Source: Calothrix sp. NIES-2100
GTDB lineage: Bacteria; Cyanobacteriota; Cyanobacteriia; Cyanobacteriales; Nostocaceae
NCBI RefSeq assembly: GCF_002368195.1
Contig: NZ_AP018178.1
Coordinates: forward strand, 310,001 to 374,000
Direction of reading: 5' to 3'
Length of the DNA: 64,000 nt
Below, in pieces: positions 1 through 8,713 of the stretch. A program made the position numbers and the translations under genes. The stretch's first letter is position 1, and every line of letters begins with the position of its first letter. The notes under the pieces were generated by a model, which was not told where the DNA came from, searched no databases, and saw nothing but the letters and a program-made list of their open reading frames with translations.

Positions 1-741
1 ATCAGGCTGTTGACCTAATGTAGCCCACAAAATACCATCACAAAACCGAGTTTGGATTTCTGCATCTACTGCTAAAGCTGCGGCTAAGGTCGATTTACCC
101 ACAGAACCCAAGCCGTGAATCGCCGTAATTACCAAAGTGCGATTATCTTCTGTGAGGAGGCGAGTCTTTAAATCATCGCTGTATTCTGGGCGTTCAACAA
201 AGTGTGTAGGTAAAGGTGGCGCTTGAAATATCGTCAGTTTAGTTTGGGGTACAACAGCAATACCCTCATCTTCAGTGAAATTCGCTTCTAGTTCTTTAGA
301 TTTATTTGGTTTATTGCTTTCCCATACCTCATCAAATTGTTTCAGGTTTTTTTCTTTATCTCTTGACCATAGCTTTAAAGTAAAATGCCAATCATCAGAA
401 CCTTGGGTTTGAATCCGGTTATCTTCCAGAATTTTCACAAAATTCTTCAGCAAATTCAGCGCTTCTCGAATTTCCCGTTTAGCTTTTTCTACTTCTCTTT
501 TCCCCCTCCTCGCTTGCGGGGAGGGGTTAGGGGTGGGGTTCCGGACTGCACAAGTCAACGCCTCCAAACCTACCAGCGTTGTCTTAATAGTCAGCTTAGG
601 ATTAGCACTGTCTTCTTCTTTCCAGTCATGCTCAATCTTAAATTTACCTTCCGCAAATTCTCCAGTCGCGAAACAAAGCAACGCCTCTAACAGACGCTTG
701 ACTCGCTTTTTAGGTTCAGCACCGTAAGTAATTCGCGGCAT
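1..741 (-). CDS. NB-ARC (STAND) ATPase, N-terminal part, runs off left edge
   Basis: The C-terminus lies outside the window. Reading the minus strand gives a continuous frame with a P-loop GLGSVGKST near positions 88-114, followed by RFCDGILWATLGQQPD, the typical NB-ARC stretch after Walker A. About 210 residues precede the P-loop and match no effector domain I recognise. The ATG at 739-741 is taken as start, but the frame stays open to a stop at 883-885 and a GTG at 793-795 is an alternative. Residues about 67-79 (NPTPNPSPQARRG, bases 502-540) are translated from a GC-rich palindromic repeat of the kind found between genes. Proteins of this class act as signalling or defence ATPases that oligomerise on sensing a trigger; the specific role is unknown. 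Confidence 0.75.
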   Translation of the reverse strand, partial: MPRITYGAEPKKRVKRLLEALLCFATGEFAEGKFKIEHDWKEEDSANPKLTIKTTLVGLEALTCAVRNPTPNPSPQARRGKREVEKAKREIREALNLLKNFVKILEDNRIQTQGSDDWHFTLKLWSRDKEKNLKQFDEVWESNKPNKSKELEANFTEDEGIAVVPQTKLTIFQAPPLPTHFVERPEYSDDLKTRLLTEDNRTLVITAIHGLGSVGKSTLAAALAVDAEIQTRFCDGILWATLGQQPD

Positions 742-907
742 TGCATCCAAAAAATTAACAAGAAGTTTAGGGCTACCCCAATTTAGGACTACCACCCCAA
801 AGCTATTAAATCCAGATTCTAAGGTATTTTCACCGAGATTGGGGTATTTGCTTGTGGATGCAACCCCAAAGAGAAGCTGTAGCTATCAAATCTTTGGGGA
901 AAAACCA

Positions 908-1135
908 ATGAAAGGTAAGGGTCAAAATATTATCAACAAAATTATTGCTTTGTTGCTGACAATGCAAATCTTCTTAATTGGTTTACAAGCTAAAGTCCGC
1001 ATTGACCAAGGTAACTCTAGCTTAGAAGCTTTAATTTGGATGACACAACAGTATATCTCTGTGTTGATTAAAGTTGGCAGTTTGCAGGAGAAGAAAGAAA
1101 AAGGCGATTCTGGAAAGGGGAAAGGTAAAACTTGA
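908..1135 (+). CDS. Small hypothetical protein with one hydrophobic segment
   Basis: The frame encodes 75 residues from ATG 908, after a weak purine-rich stretch. An in-frame start at 839 would add 23 residues, but they look non-coding. A hydrophobic helix (IIALLLTMQIFLIGLQ, about residues 11-26) is followed by a charged tail rich in Lys, Gly and Glu that merges with a low-complexity region. It is divergent from the NB-ARC gene. I recognise no family; it could be a spurious frame. Confidence 0.35.
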   Translation: MKGKGQNIINKIIALLLTMQIFLIGLQAKVRIDQGNSSLEALIWMTQQYISVLIKVGSLQEKKEKGDSGKGKGKT

Positions 1136-1219
1136 TTTGGGGAAAAGGTTAAAGGGTAAGGGTAAAAGGTTTTTTTATTTCCCCTTCCCCTTTCCCCCTT
1201 CCCCCTTCACCGCTCAAAG

Positions 1220-2482
1220 TTAGTTTGTCACACTACTGGCGCCTACAGAAGAAGTTCCCATCGCACTACCAGCTAAATAAGCAGTAGTCCAAGCACTTTG
1301 GAAGTTAAACCCGCCAGTCACGCCATCAATATCTAAGATTTCGCCGGCAAAATATAAACCAGGAACCAATTTACTTTCCATTGTTTTAAAATTGACTTCT
1401 TTGAGATTCACCCCGCCACAGGTAACAAATTCTTCTTTAAAAGCGCCTTTCCCACTAATTGAGTATTCTCCCTGAGTCAATTCGGCTAGCAATTTATTCA
1501 GCATTTTGTTAGGTAATTCTGCCCAGCGGTCTTCTGTGGTGATGCCAACACGGGTGAGAATGTATTGCCAGAGACGATGGGGTAAGTCTACACCGCGATG
1601 GAGTGCGATCGGTCGTCTTCCCCATTCAGCCTTGACAGCTAAGATATTTTGCCGCACTTGTTCTAGCTGGAAGTCGGGTAGCCAATTAATCAATAATTTC
1701 GCCTGATAGCGGCTGTCATGTAAAACTCTCGCACCCCAAGCCGAAAGTTTCAGCACAGATGGGCCACTTAAACCCCAATGGGTGATTAATAATGCGCCTG
1801 TTTGTTCGAGTTGCGGTTTGCTATTGATCGACAAGCGCAATTTTACCGGGTTGACACTAATTCCAGCTAAGGCGCGTAATTTGGGATCGGCAATGTTGAA
1901 GGTAAATAAAGAAGGTACAGGCGGTTCGATGTGATGTCCTAAATCCTGAGCAATTTTATAACCTGCTATGCTGCTACCTGTAGCCAGCAAAAGACGATCG
2001 CACTGTAAAATCTCTTTCGACTTCAGAACTATCTCAAATCCTGCTGTCTGGGTGTTTCGTTTGACTGCTACCACAGGTGTGCCAATGATCAATTCTACCC
2101 CAGCTGCGTGCGCCTCATTCATCAGACACTCAACAATTGTTTCCGAATTATCAGTGATGGGAAACATCCGCCCATCAGCTTCAGTTTTGAGTTTGACTCC
2201 CTGAGTAGCAAACCAAGCTATGGTATCTTGAGCTTGAAAGCGAGTAAAAGCACCCAGCAGCGCTTTTCCACCTCTGGGGTAATTTTGCACTAACCTTTGA
2301 GCCTCAAAACAAGCATGAGTCACATTACAGCGTCCCCCGCCAGAAATCCGCACCTTCGCCAGTGGTTGACGACTAGCTTCAACTAAAGTAACTTGGGCAT
2401 CAGGATTAACTTGGGCAGTTGCGATCGCACCAAAAAATCCCGCAGCCCCACCCCCAATAACAACAATTTTCAATGGCAACAA
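1220..2482 (-). CDS. NAD(P)/FAD-dependent oxidoreductase, HI0933/YhiN (BaiN-like) family
   Basis: The 420-residue protein opens with a Rossmann dinucleotide motif VIGGGAAGFFGAI (residues 7-19) and continues with KVRISGGGRCNVTH, the signature of the HI0933/YhiN flavoprotein family. A second family motif near the C-terminus, GLYFAGEILDIDGVTGGFN, completes the FAD site. Length and motif order match the family, which binds FAD; the substrate is not established for cyanobacterial members. The gene is single, and a C-rich tract lies just past its stop. Confidence 0.9.
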   Translation of the reverse strand: MLPLKIVVIGGGAAGFFGAIATAQVNPDAQVTLVEASRQPLAKVRISGGGRCNVTHACFEAQRLVQNYPRGGKALLGAFTRFQAQDTIAWFATQGVKLKTEADGRMFPITDNSETIVECLMNEAHAAGVELIIGTPVVAVKRNTQTAGFEIVLKSKEILQCDRLLLATGSSIAGYKIAQDLGHHIEPPVPSLFTFNIADPKLRALAGISVNPVKLRLSINSKPQLEQTGALLITHWGLSGPSVLKLSAWGARVLHDSRYQAKLLINWLPDFQLEQVRQNILAVKAEWGRRPIALHRGVDLPHRLWQYILTRVGITTEDRWAELPNKMLNKLLAELTQGEYSISGKGAFKEEFVTCGGVNLKEVNFKTMESKLVPGLYFAGEILDIDGVTGGFNFQSAWTTAYLAGSAMGTSSVGASSVTN

Positions 2483-2541
2483 GTTTAAAAATATCTCAAT
2501 AGCATCTACTACTCTGCCACATTAATGATAATGGGCGGCAA

Positions 2542-2572
2542 GATCCCCGACTGCTTTCAGAAATCGGGGATC
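2542..2572. repeat. Small palindromic repeat (GATCCCCGA hairpin), copy 1
   Basis: This imperfect inverted repeat starts GATCCCCGACT and ends ATCGGGGATC. The same unit recurs at 40246-40276 and 62726-62757, with a half copy at 49895. It lies between the flavoprotein and rubredoxin genes. The varied contexts, including between divergent genes, argue for a dispersed repeat rather than a dedicated terminator. Confidence 0.75.
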
Positions 2573-2670
2573 TAACCCAAAGCAAATCTTCATCACTTAG
2601 ACGATGAACCACTCAGTATCTATCATCATTAATGTGGTAGACTTATACCTTGATAGGTTAGCTGTTAACT

Positions 2671-2832
2671 TTAATCTACGGGTTCAAACTGATCTTTTCC
2701 CGCCCCACAAACCGGACATACCCAATCGTCTGGGATATCTTCAAAAGCTGTTCCTGGTGCTATCCCACCTTCTGGATCTCCTTCTTCTGGATCGTATTCA
2801 TGGTTACACACAGTACATACATATTTTTGCAT
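2671..2832 (-). CDS. Rubredoxin
   Basis: This 53-residue protein has the two rubredoxin iron knuckles, CTVC (Cys6, Cys9) and CPVCG (Cys39, Cys42), with the conserved YDPEEGDPEGGIAPGTAFEDIP core and DDWVCP. The four cysteines bind a single Fe used in one-electron transfer. The start ATG (2830-2832) follows a strong GGAGG six bases upstream, and the length fits a free soluble rubredoxin with no membrane anchor. It stands alone, not beside the photosystem II genes that accompany the membrane-anchored rubredoxin of cyanobacteria. A role in oxidative-stress or nitrogenase-related electron transfer is only inferred. Confidence 0.95.
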   Translation of the reverse strand: MQKYVCTVCNHEYDPEEGDPEGGIAPGTAFEDIPDDWVCPVCGAGKDQFEPVD

Positions 2833-3031
2833 TTTCTTTTCCTCCAGAAAATTACTGATTTTGCTTCACTATAATATATACCCCTGCCCACACTGTGCCA
2901 TCAGCTCGACAATATTTTTAATTGTCATTGGGCATTGGGCATTGGGCATCGGGCATTGGGCATTTCTTATTAATCTCCCTTGTCCTCCTTGTCCCCCTTG
3001 TCCCCCCTACTCCCCTACCCCCTCTCCCCTC

Positions 3032-3226
3032 TTAAAAACGCCACCAGGTCTTCTGCACGTAACTGAGAATGGCAACGGCGATCGCTGCGAGTAAGGGTAG
3101 CAAAATAATGCCACCAGGAAGAAAAGTGAGAATACCAAAACCTCTCAGTAACAATACGGCTATACCTATGCCAAGTAGGATACCGAAAAGTTGGGTTAAT
3201 CTACGATTTAAAGAAGACTGACTCAC
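3032..3226 (-). CDS. Small two-helix membrane protein
   Basis: The 64-residue product begins MSQSSLNRRLTQLFG and has two hydrophobic helices (about residues 13-33 and 38-56) separated by a Gly/Pro turn, then ends with a basic tail. I do not recognise a named family. The regular membrane pattern supports it being real. It lies about 200 bp upstream of the rubredoxin gene on the same strand. Confidence 0.6.
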   Translation of the reverse strand: MSQSSLNRRLTQLFGILLGIGIAVLLLRGFGILTFLPGGIILLPLLAAIAVAILSYVQKTWWRF

Positions 3227-3591
3227 TTATTTTGCCTCTGACCTCAATAATTTACTAATCTAACTTGCATATTTGATAATGTTTGTGCCATTCTATCTTG
3301 TAGAAATTCAGTTTTTTAGCTGAATTTCTGACTACTGAAAACGTAGCCTAATTTTTTCTTTAAATTTCTTTCATAATAAGCAGATATTTTTCCGTATATT
3401 CATCAAATATTTACCGAAAATCACTATTTCCGGAAATTTTATCTGGAGAAGTGGAACTAGAATTTAATGGGTTAGACTCAAGCCATTGAGGCGGTGGCTC
3501 TCTATGAGCGACTGCACCAAGCCGAAGGGGTGAAATGGTTGGCAGTTTAAACCATCTTAGGTGGATGATTTGAGGAGTAACAAAAATCAAT
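3227..3591. other. Intergenic region without recognised gene
   Basis: This AT-rich spacer separates the divergent small membrane-protein gene and the SRPBCC gene, so promoters for both must lie here. It contains a short inverted repeat around AAATTCAG/CTGAATTT (about 3304-3327). No ORF or RNA gene could be supported. Confidence 0.5.
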
Positions 3592-4149
3592 ATGTCTGCG
3601 TCTCATATCTCAGACTCACTTATTAAAGGTTCGGATATGCCTTGGAGTCAAAACGAGCAAAAATTGCTCATGGAAGGGGAAATTTTGGTAAAGACAGAAT
3701 CGCACACAGCTTGGGGTGGTGCTGTCACCGCTTGGATGTATGTGCCACTAGTGCGATCGCAAGTATGGCAGCAATTGACTGACTATCCCCGTTGGGTACA
3801 ATATTTTCCTGACATTACTCGCAGTGAGGTGTTGTCAAAAGGAGAAGCTAAACGTCTGTATCAAGCAGCACAAAAAGCTTTTTTCTTTTTCACAGCCCAG
3901 GTAGAAATTTACTTGAATGTTGTGGAAGTGCTGGGACAACAAATTCAATTTCGCATGGAAAAAGGGACTTTTGAGGATTTTAAAGCTAATTTAGAACTGC
4001 AAGATTGCGCTAATGGCACAATACTGGCTTATAATGTCCGGGCTACCCCAAATCTGCTGATCCCCTCGATTATTATTCAACAAGCAATGAACTTTGAGTT
4101 GCCAGCGAATATGCGTAAAATGCGACAAGTGCTTTGTAAGGGTCAATAA
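3592..4149 (+). CDS. SRPBCC (START-like) cyclase/dehydrase family protein
   Basis: This 185-residue protein has the polyketide cyclase/dehydrase pattern: V(R)SQVWQQLTDYPRWVQYFPDITRSEVLSKG at about residues 55-85, a following beta-rich region and a C-terminal helix (MNFELPANMRKMRQVL). Such folds form a hydrophobic cavity that binds lipids or polyketide-like ligands. No ligand can be assigned here. The gene is followed after 5 bases by the DUF924 gene, so the two are probably co-transcribed. Confidence 0.75.
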   Translation: MSASHISDSLIKGSDMPWSQNEQKLLMEGEILVKTESHTAWGGAVTAWMYVPLVRSQVWQQLTDYPRWVQYFPDITRSEVLSKGEAKRLYQAAQKAFFFFTAQVEIYLNVVEVLGQQIQFRMEKGTFEDFKANLELQDCANGTILAYNVRATPNLLIPSIIIQQAMNFELPANMRKMRQVLCKGQ

Positions 4150-4154
4150 CGGCA

Positions 4155-4730
4155 ATGTCACAGGCAAAAGCGATTTTAGAATTCTGGTTTGGTCATACCG
4201 ACGAACCAAGTTACGGGAAACCTAGGGATTTTTGGTTTAAAAAAACACCGGATGGCGATCGGGAATTGACAAATCGGTTTCTGGAAGATTACCACAAGGC
4301 CGCCGGGGGATTATTAGATGATTGGGTGGATTCTCCAGAAAGCTGTCTAGCATTGATTCTGCTGCTAGATCAATTTCCCCGTAATATGTTTCGCGGTACT
4401 CCCCAAGCTTTTGCGACTGACTGGGAAGCACTTTCAGCAGCGCAGCAAGCTGTAGCTAAAGGTTATGACCGGGAATTTTTGCCTGTACAACGCTGGTTTA
4501 TTTACTTACCGTTTGAACATAGCGAAAACCTGGAGGATCAGCGGCGATGTGTGAAGCTATTTCAGCAAATCAGTCACGATCGTGAAAGTGCGATCGCCAT
4601 TAAGTCTGCTTTTAAACATATGGAAATAATTGAGCGTTTTGGGCGGTTTCCCCATCGCAATAGCATTTTAGGACGCCCTTCAACTCCCGAAGAAATAGAG
4701 TTCTTAAAGCAGCCCGGTTCGTCATTTTAA
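4155..4730 (+). CDS. DUF924 family protein
   Basis: The 191-residue protein carries the DUF924 hallmarks: AILEFWFG at the N-terminus, LALILLLDQFPRNMFRGTPQAFATD near residues 65-88, and RWFIYLPFEHSENLEDQ near 115-131. The fold is an all-helical, TPR-like bundle; the biochemical role of the family is not established. It starts 5 bases after the SRPBCC gene and ends just before a strong hairpin terminator. Confidence 0.85.
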   Translation: MSQAKAILEFWFGHTDEPSYGKPRDFWFKKTPDGDRELTNRFLEDYHKAAGGLLDDWVDSPESCLALILLLDQFPRNMFRGTPQAFATDWEALSAAQQAVAKGYDREFLPVQRWFIYLPFEHSENLEDQRRCVKLFQQISHDRESAIAIKSAFKHMEIIERFGRFPHRNSILGRPSTPEEIEFLKQPGSSF

Positions 4731-4749
4731 ATCTTGCAGTAAACAAAAC

Positions 4750-4769
4750 AAGCCCGCCTGTGCGGGCTT
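4750..4769. terminator. Bidirectional rho-independent terminator
   Basis: A perfect 8-bp stem AAGCCCGC/GCGGGCTT with a CTGT loop sits between two converging genes. On the minus strand it is followed by a T-rich run (TGTTTTGTTT), which suits termination of the Nif11-like gene. On the plus strand it lies about 20 bases after the DUF924 stop. Confidence 0.8.
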
Positions 4770-4820
4770 GATTCAACTAGATGATAAAAATATAAAATAA
4801 ACTGTATGAAAGCGTTTTTT

Positions 4821-5075
4821 TTAAGATAAATTGCCAGATTTTGCTACGTTAAAGCTATTTTGGCTAACATTTGACTCGTCTTGAAACCAAACTTGGTCTA
4901 GGTCACTTTCATCGAAATTATAGCCATGAGTAGCAGCAAATCTGACAATCTTTCCTTTATCCCAGTGGTAAGTTCCGAAAAATCCTCGATTACAGCATTT
5001 ATTTTGATATTGGTCATAAATTGCTGGTTCTGATACCAGCAAGTCATAAAAAGCATTCACCTGTTGTAGTGACAT
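4821..5075 (-). CDS. Nif11-like domain peptide
   Basis: The 84-residue product starts MSLQQVNAFYDLLVSEPAIYDQYQNK and has GKIVRFAATHGYNFDESDLDQVW, the Nif11 pattern of an N-terminal helix plus a KIV-x-A-x-GY-x-F segment. The ATG at 5073-5075 follows an AGGAG; the longer frame to 5159 lacks an appropriate site. Nif11 proteins occur in nitrogen-fixing cyanobacteria with unknown function, and the same domain serves as leader of nitrile-hydratase-like peptide natural products. No GG cleavage motif or core peptide and no lanthipeptide or cyclodehydratase gene is nearby, so the nif-associated type is preferred. Confidence 0.75.
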   Translation of the reverse strand: MSLQQVNAFYDLLVSEPAIYDQYQNKCCNRGFFGTYHWDKGKIVRFAATHGYNFDESDLDQVWFQDESNVSQNSFNVAKSGNLS

Positions 5076-5476
5076 AAAGCTATAGCTCCTCTGGTTGTGA
5101 TTTTTACATATACTAAAACATACATTGGCACACAAGTTAATTCCGGTTGGTATAAACAAGCATTCGAGAATTTTCAGTAGTTTCTGTGAAGATGTCGGCT
5201 GATTTTACCTCTTGTAAGTGGAAGATTACAGAGGGTTGGATGTTACTAACCCCTCAATATCAAGCACCTTAATTTGATGTTAGATGCTTCTATGCCTGAG
5301 TATATTTGCTATTTAATTGTGATTAATGAATCTTTTAGCTACTGGTTTGTGTAATAAATATTTATAATTTTGCTAGAGTATGTAAAGTTGAGTTACAAAA
5401 CTCGAAATTATTAAAAATAATTCGCAATTAGCCCATGATTTAGCGTTGTTTGCGGAATCAAGAAATTTGTTACATG
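5076..5476. other. Intergenic region up to the insertion sequence
   Basis: This AT-rich sequence has no supportable ORF or RNA gene. It ends in TTACATG (5470-5476), the left copy of the target duplication of the insertion sequence that follows. Confidence 0.5.
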
Positions 5477-5634
5477 CTGGAGTTTAGACTAAAAGCGATA
5501 TGAGAGAACGCAAACCAAATGGAATTAGAGGTTAAAAATATTATCTTGTCAGTCTCAAAGCATCGGCGACCTTGAACAATTTTTGTGTAGTATGCTTGCC
5601 GAGAAAATAATACAATAATGATAATCATGAAAAT

Positions 5635-5673
5635 GGTGGGAGAGAAACGAGCGTCGCTCGTTTCTCTCCCACC
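5635..5673. promoter_or_regulatory. Long hairpin inside the insertion sequence, upstream of the transposase
   Basis: Two perfect 19-base arms (GGTGGGAGAGAAACGAGCG and its complement) are separated by a single T. Outside them a further AT-rich pair, AATAATGATAATC (about 5613) against GATTATCATTAT (about 5684), extends the structure. It may block read-through transcription or translation from outside into the transposase gene, a known strategy of some insertion sequences; here this is inference. Confidence 0.7.
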
Positions 5674-5788
5674 CCCCTTATTCGATTATCATTATCAGAT
5701 AATGAGCAACAAAAAGGGGTGTCTGATTGAATACAGTCCCCCTTTTGGTAGAAGGTGAGAAAAGAACTACCATTACTCACCTGCCAAC

Positions 5789-7096
5789 ATGAAAAATGCC
5801 AGACTTGAAGAGTTTCGTCAAGTAGCTTACAAATATTTAGGTAGAGCCAAAGATGCGACCTTTGAATTAACAGATGCGATATTGCTAACCCGCAATGTTT
5901 ATTCCTTAGCAGATTTATCCTTATCACCAGTATTTAGACGCAAGTGGCCAAGCATCTATGAAGCCTTACAAGATAGCAGACCACAGAGACAGAAATTGAT
6001 GCAGCTATATATCAAACATATCCCAGCAGAGGAACGACCATTGTTAGCAGGAGATCATACAAACTGGTCACGCCCAGATGCAGTAACGTTACAAGAGAGG
6101 ACTTATGAGCATAGTGGCGCATCCATAGCAGGAAATAAACCGATTACCATTGGTCAAGGATATAGCACAATTGCCTGGATACCTGAAAAATCAGGTAGTT
6201 GGGCACTACCTTTGAGACATGAACGGATCACAAGTGGGGAAAGTCCAATCTCAAAAGCGATTTGGCAACTAAAACAGGTGTGTAAATATTTACCTGTTAG
6301 ACCGATTTCAGTTTGGGATAGTGAATATGGGTGTGCGCCTTTTGTCTTAAAAACTGCCAGTATTCCCGCAGATATTTTGGTACGATTGCGCTCAAATCTT
6401 TGTTTATGGGGTCAGCCTGAAGCTTATTCGGGTAAGGGACGTCCCAAGAAACACGGGTCTAAATTCAAACTTAATGAACCCACAACATGGAGTGATGCAG
6501 AATCTGTTTTAGAATTGGATGATCCGAAACTACAACGGGTAAGGATTAGCCTTTGGAAGAATTTACATTTCCGTAAGGCGGCGGCGCGTCCGATGTTACT
6601 CATCAGGGTTGAACGTCTCGACACACAAGGCAATGAACGAGTGTCCAAACCTTTGTGGTTAGCTTGGGTTGGAGAAGAAATGCCACCACTAGAGGAAGTT
6701 TGGTGTCTTTACTTGCGTCGCTTTACCATTGACCATTGGTATCGCTTTTTAAAGCAACGTCTACATTGGACAGTGCCACAGTTGAGCACTCCCAAGCAAA
6801 GTGAAAGATGGAGTGACCTCATGCCTGTGATGACTTGGGAATTGTGGTTAGCCCGTGATATCGTGACTGACAATCCTCTACCTTGGCAGAAGTCTCAGGG
6901 GAATTTGACCCCTGGAAGAGTTGCTCAAGCTATGGGTGGAGTTTTCGCCACCATTGGTACTCCAGCCCTTCCACCCAAACCTCGCGGAAAGTCCCCTGGT
7001 TGGGAACCCGGAAAAAAGCGTCACCGTAAAAACCGATGCCCGATTGTTAAAAAAACCGTAACACGACCACGTAAAGAGCCATCAGTTGCGGTTTAA
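5789..7096 (+). CDS. Transposase of the insertion sequence (DDE type, NF041680-like)
   Basis: The 435-residue protein has candidate catalytic aspartates in AGDHTNWSRP (about residues 88-97) and SVWDSEYGC (about 195-203), and a C-terminal FTIDHWYRFLKQRLHW block where the third acidic residue of RNase-H-fold transposases is expected. The C-terminus is strongly basic. It resembles the cyanobacterial transposase group I recall as NF041680. The frame is intact, so the element is probably active. Confidence 0.85.
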   Translation: MKNARLEEFRQVAYKYLGRAKDATFELTDAILLTRNVYSLADLSLSPVFRRKWPSIYEALQDSRPQRQKLMQLYIKHIPAEERPLLAGDHTNWSRPDAVTLQERTYEHSGASIAGNKPITIGQGYSTIAWIPEKSGSWALPLRHERITSGESPISKAIWQLKQVCKYLPVRPISVWDSEYGCAPFVLKTASIPADILVRLRSNLCLWGQPEAYSGKGRPKKHGSKFKLNEPTTWSDAESVLELDDPKLQRVRISLWKNLHFRKAAARPMLLIRVERLDTQGNERVSKPLWLAWVGEEMPPLEEVWCLYLRRFTIDHWYRFLKQRLHWTVPQLSTPKQSERWSDLMPVMTWELWLARDIVTDNPLPWQKSQGNLTPGRVAQAMGGVFATIGTPALPPKPRGKSPGWEPGKKRHRKNRCPIVKKTVTRPRKEPSVAV

Positions 7097-7282
7097 TACT
7101 AAAGATTATTCATAATTTCGCTAAGTCTGTGATTAACTCAGCCCTGCTGGGTCGTTTTGCATAGCTTAGTCTAAACTCCAGTTACATGGAATCTATTCGT
7201 ATTACACTATATATTAACGGGCGCGTTCTGACCTTTTTTAGAAATGCATCGCCAGACTGTGTGGGGTAGAGGAAGCAAAAAT

Positions 7283-8713
7283 TTAGCCGTTACTTTGACT
7301 TTTGGGCTGGCGTAGTAACCAAACTAATACTGCCCCGGAAGTAATACCGCCCAACCCAGCAAAGAGAGCATTTACCACCACCCACCAACCAGCTTTGTTC
7401 ACTAGCCGTCGCAGCAAGAACCATTGCCCGATGCCAACTACCAATCCATGTAAATTAACAAACGCTGCAAATGAATTTGCCCCAGTGAATAGGTAAGTCA
7501 AGGGAAATGCTAGGGTAGTCACCATCACCCACCAGAAAGATAGAGAAATTTGTCGCCGCAGCACCAACCATTGCAAAATACCCACTAGCAATGCCCAAAA
7601 GCTAAAAGCTAGTAAGTATCCCACAATAGAGTAGACACCTAGCGCTAGGACAAATCCGCCAACATAGCCCCCAATATTCGCTAACACCCACAGGAAATAA
7701 AAGCGCCATCCCACTTGCTTGAGTTGGGTTGGTGCTGTTGCGGGGGTTGCAGGTGGCACTGGTGCGGGAATTTCTTGACGATATTGGGGGGGAACTGGGG
7801 GTGGTGGGGAGTATAGCGGTGGTTGGGGATTGGTGGGCTGTGGTGTGGGACTGTAAGATGGAGTAGTTACCTGCTGGGTTGGTGCAATGTAAGGATTCGC
7901 CAACTGTTGCACCGCAGCTAAAACCTCTGCTGCTGACTGATATCGCTGACGAAAGTCATAGCGAATCATCCGATCTAAGACATCTGCTAACTGTGGACTG
8001 ACTGCTACTAGGTGACGCCAAAGAATTTCTGCTGTCTCCCCATCTTCTTGTAATTGGTGGGGCATTAATCCTGTCAAAGCTTGAATGCCAATCATCCCCA
8101 CAGCATAAATATCACTGCTGAATCTGGGGCTACCCCGACCCTGTTCGCTGGGCATATAGCCAGGAGTGCCAATACTCACAGTCATTCGAGTTTGTCCTTG
8201 AGCATTGACTACCTGAGTGCCGATTTGTTTCACCGCCCCAAAGTCAATCAGGACAATTTTACCGTCACCTTGGCGACGAATTAAGTTAGGCGGTTTGATA
8301 TCCCGGTGGATGACGTTATTTTGATGGACAAAGGATAAAGGTTGGAGGATATTTTGTAAAAGAGCGATCGCATACGCTTCACTTAACTGCTTTCCCGGTG
8401 TGAGTTCATCACTTAAAGGATGTCCCGCAATAAACTGCTGAACTAGATAAAATTCGTTATTTTCTTCAAAATGCGCCAGTAATTGGGGTATTTGGTCGTG
8501 AGTACCTAACTTGTGCAACAGTTGCGCTTCTGAGTCGAATAAGCGTCTGGCTACCTGCAAAGTCATGGGATCAGTTGCTAGTGGCTTGAGTAGTTTGACG
8601 ACGCACTGATTATTGTACAGTTTGATATCTTCGGCGATGAAGGTTTGACCGAAGCCACCAGCCCCTAATTCCTGGATAATTCTGTAACGTCCGTCAAGTA
8701 ACTGACCCAGCAT
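7283..8713 (-). CDS. Membrane-anchored serine/threonine protein kinase
   Basis: The 476-residue protein starts MLGQLLDGRYRIIQELGAGG (ATG at 8711-8713); a longer frame to 8896 runs through a dispersed repeat and is unlikely. Kinase motifs are complete: glycine loop GAGGFGQT, VVK lysine, HRDIKPPNLI catalytic loop, DFG, and the activation segment ending GTPGYMPSEQ. A Pro-rich linker (about residues 280-335) leads to a C-terminal domain of four to five membrane helices starting GWRFYFLWVLANIGGYVGGF. It is likely a Hanks-type kinase anchored in the cytoplasmic or thylakoid membrane; its substrates are unknown. Confidence 0.9.
   Translation of the reverse strand: MLGQLLDGRYRIIQELGAGGFGQTFIAEDIKLYNNQCVVKLLKPLATDPMTLQVARRLFDSEAQLLHKLGTHDQIPQLLAHFEENNEFYLVQQFIAGHPLSDELTPGKQLSEAYAIALLQNILQPLSFVHQNNVIHRDIKPPNLIRRQGDGKIVLIDFGAVKQIGTQVVNAQGQTRMTVSIGTPGYMPSEQGRGSPRFSSDIYAVGMIGIQALTGLMPHQLQEDGETAEILWRHLVAVSPQLADVLDRMIRYDFRQRYQSAAEVLAAVQQLANPYIAPTQQVTTPSYSPTPQPTNPQPPLYSPPPPVPPQYRQEIPAPVPPATPATAPTQLKQVGWRFYFLWVLANIGGYVGGFVLALGVYSIVGYLLAFSFWALLVGILQWLVLRRQISLSFWWVMVTTLAFPLTYLFTGANSFAAFVNLHGLVVGIGQWFLLRRLVNKAGWWVVVNALFAGLGGITSGAVLVWLLRQPKSQSNG

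Larger units (their letters stand above)
5477..7181 (+). mobile_element. Complete insertion sequence, 1705 bp, 16-bp terminal inverted repeats, 7-bp target duplication
   Basis: The left end CTGGAGTTTAGACTAA (5477-5492) is repeated exactly in inverse at 7166-7181. TTACATG flanks both sides (5470-5476 and 7182-7188), showing a 7-bp target duplication. One intact transposase gene fills most of the element. Perfect ends and perfect duplication suggest recent insertion into an intergenic site. The family is uncertain. Confidence 0.95.

Noticed and set aside
2604..2858. 84-codon frame on the plus strand
   Set aside because: It lies opposite a clear rubredoxin gene with both CxxC knuckles and a strong ribosome site.
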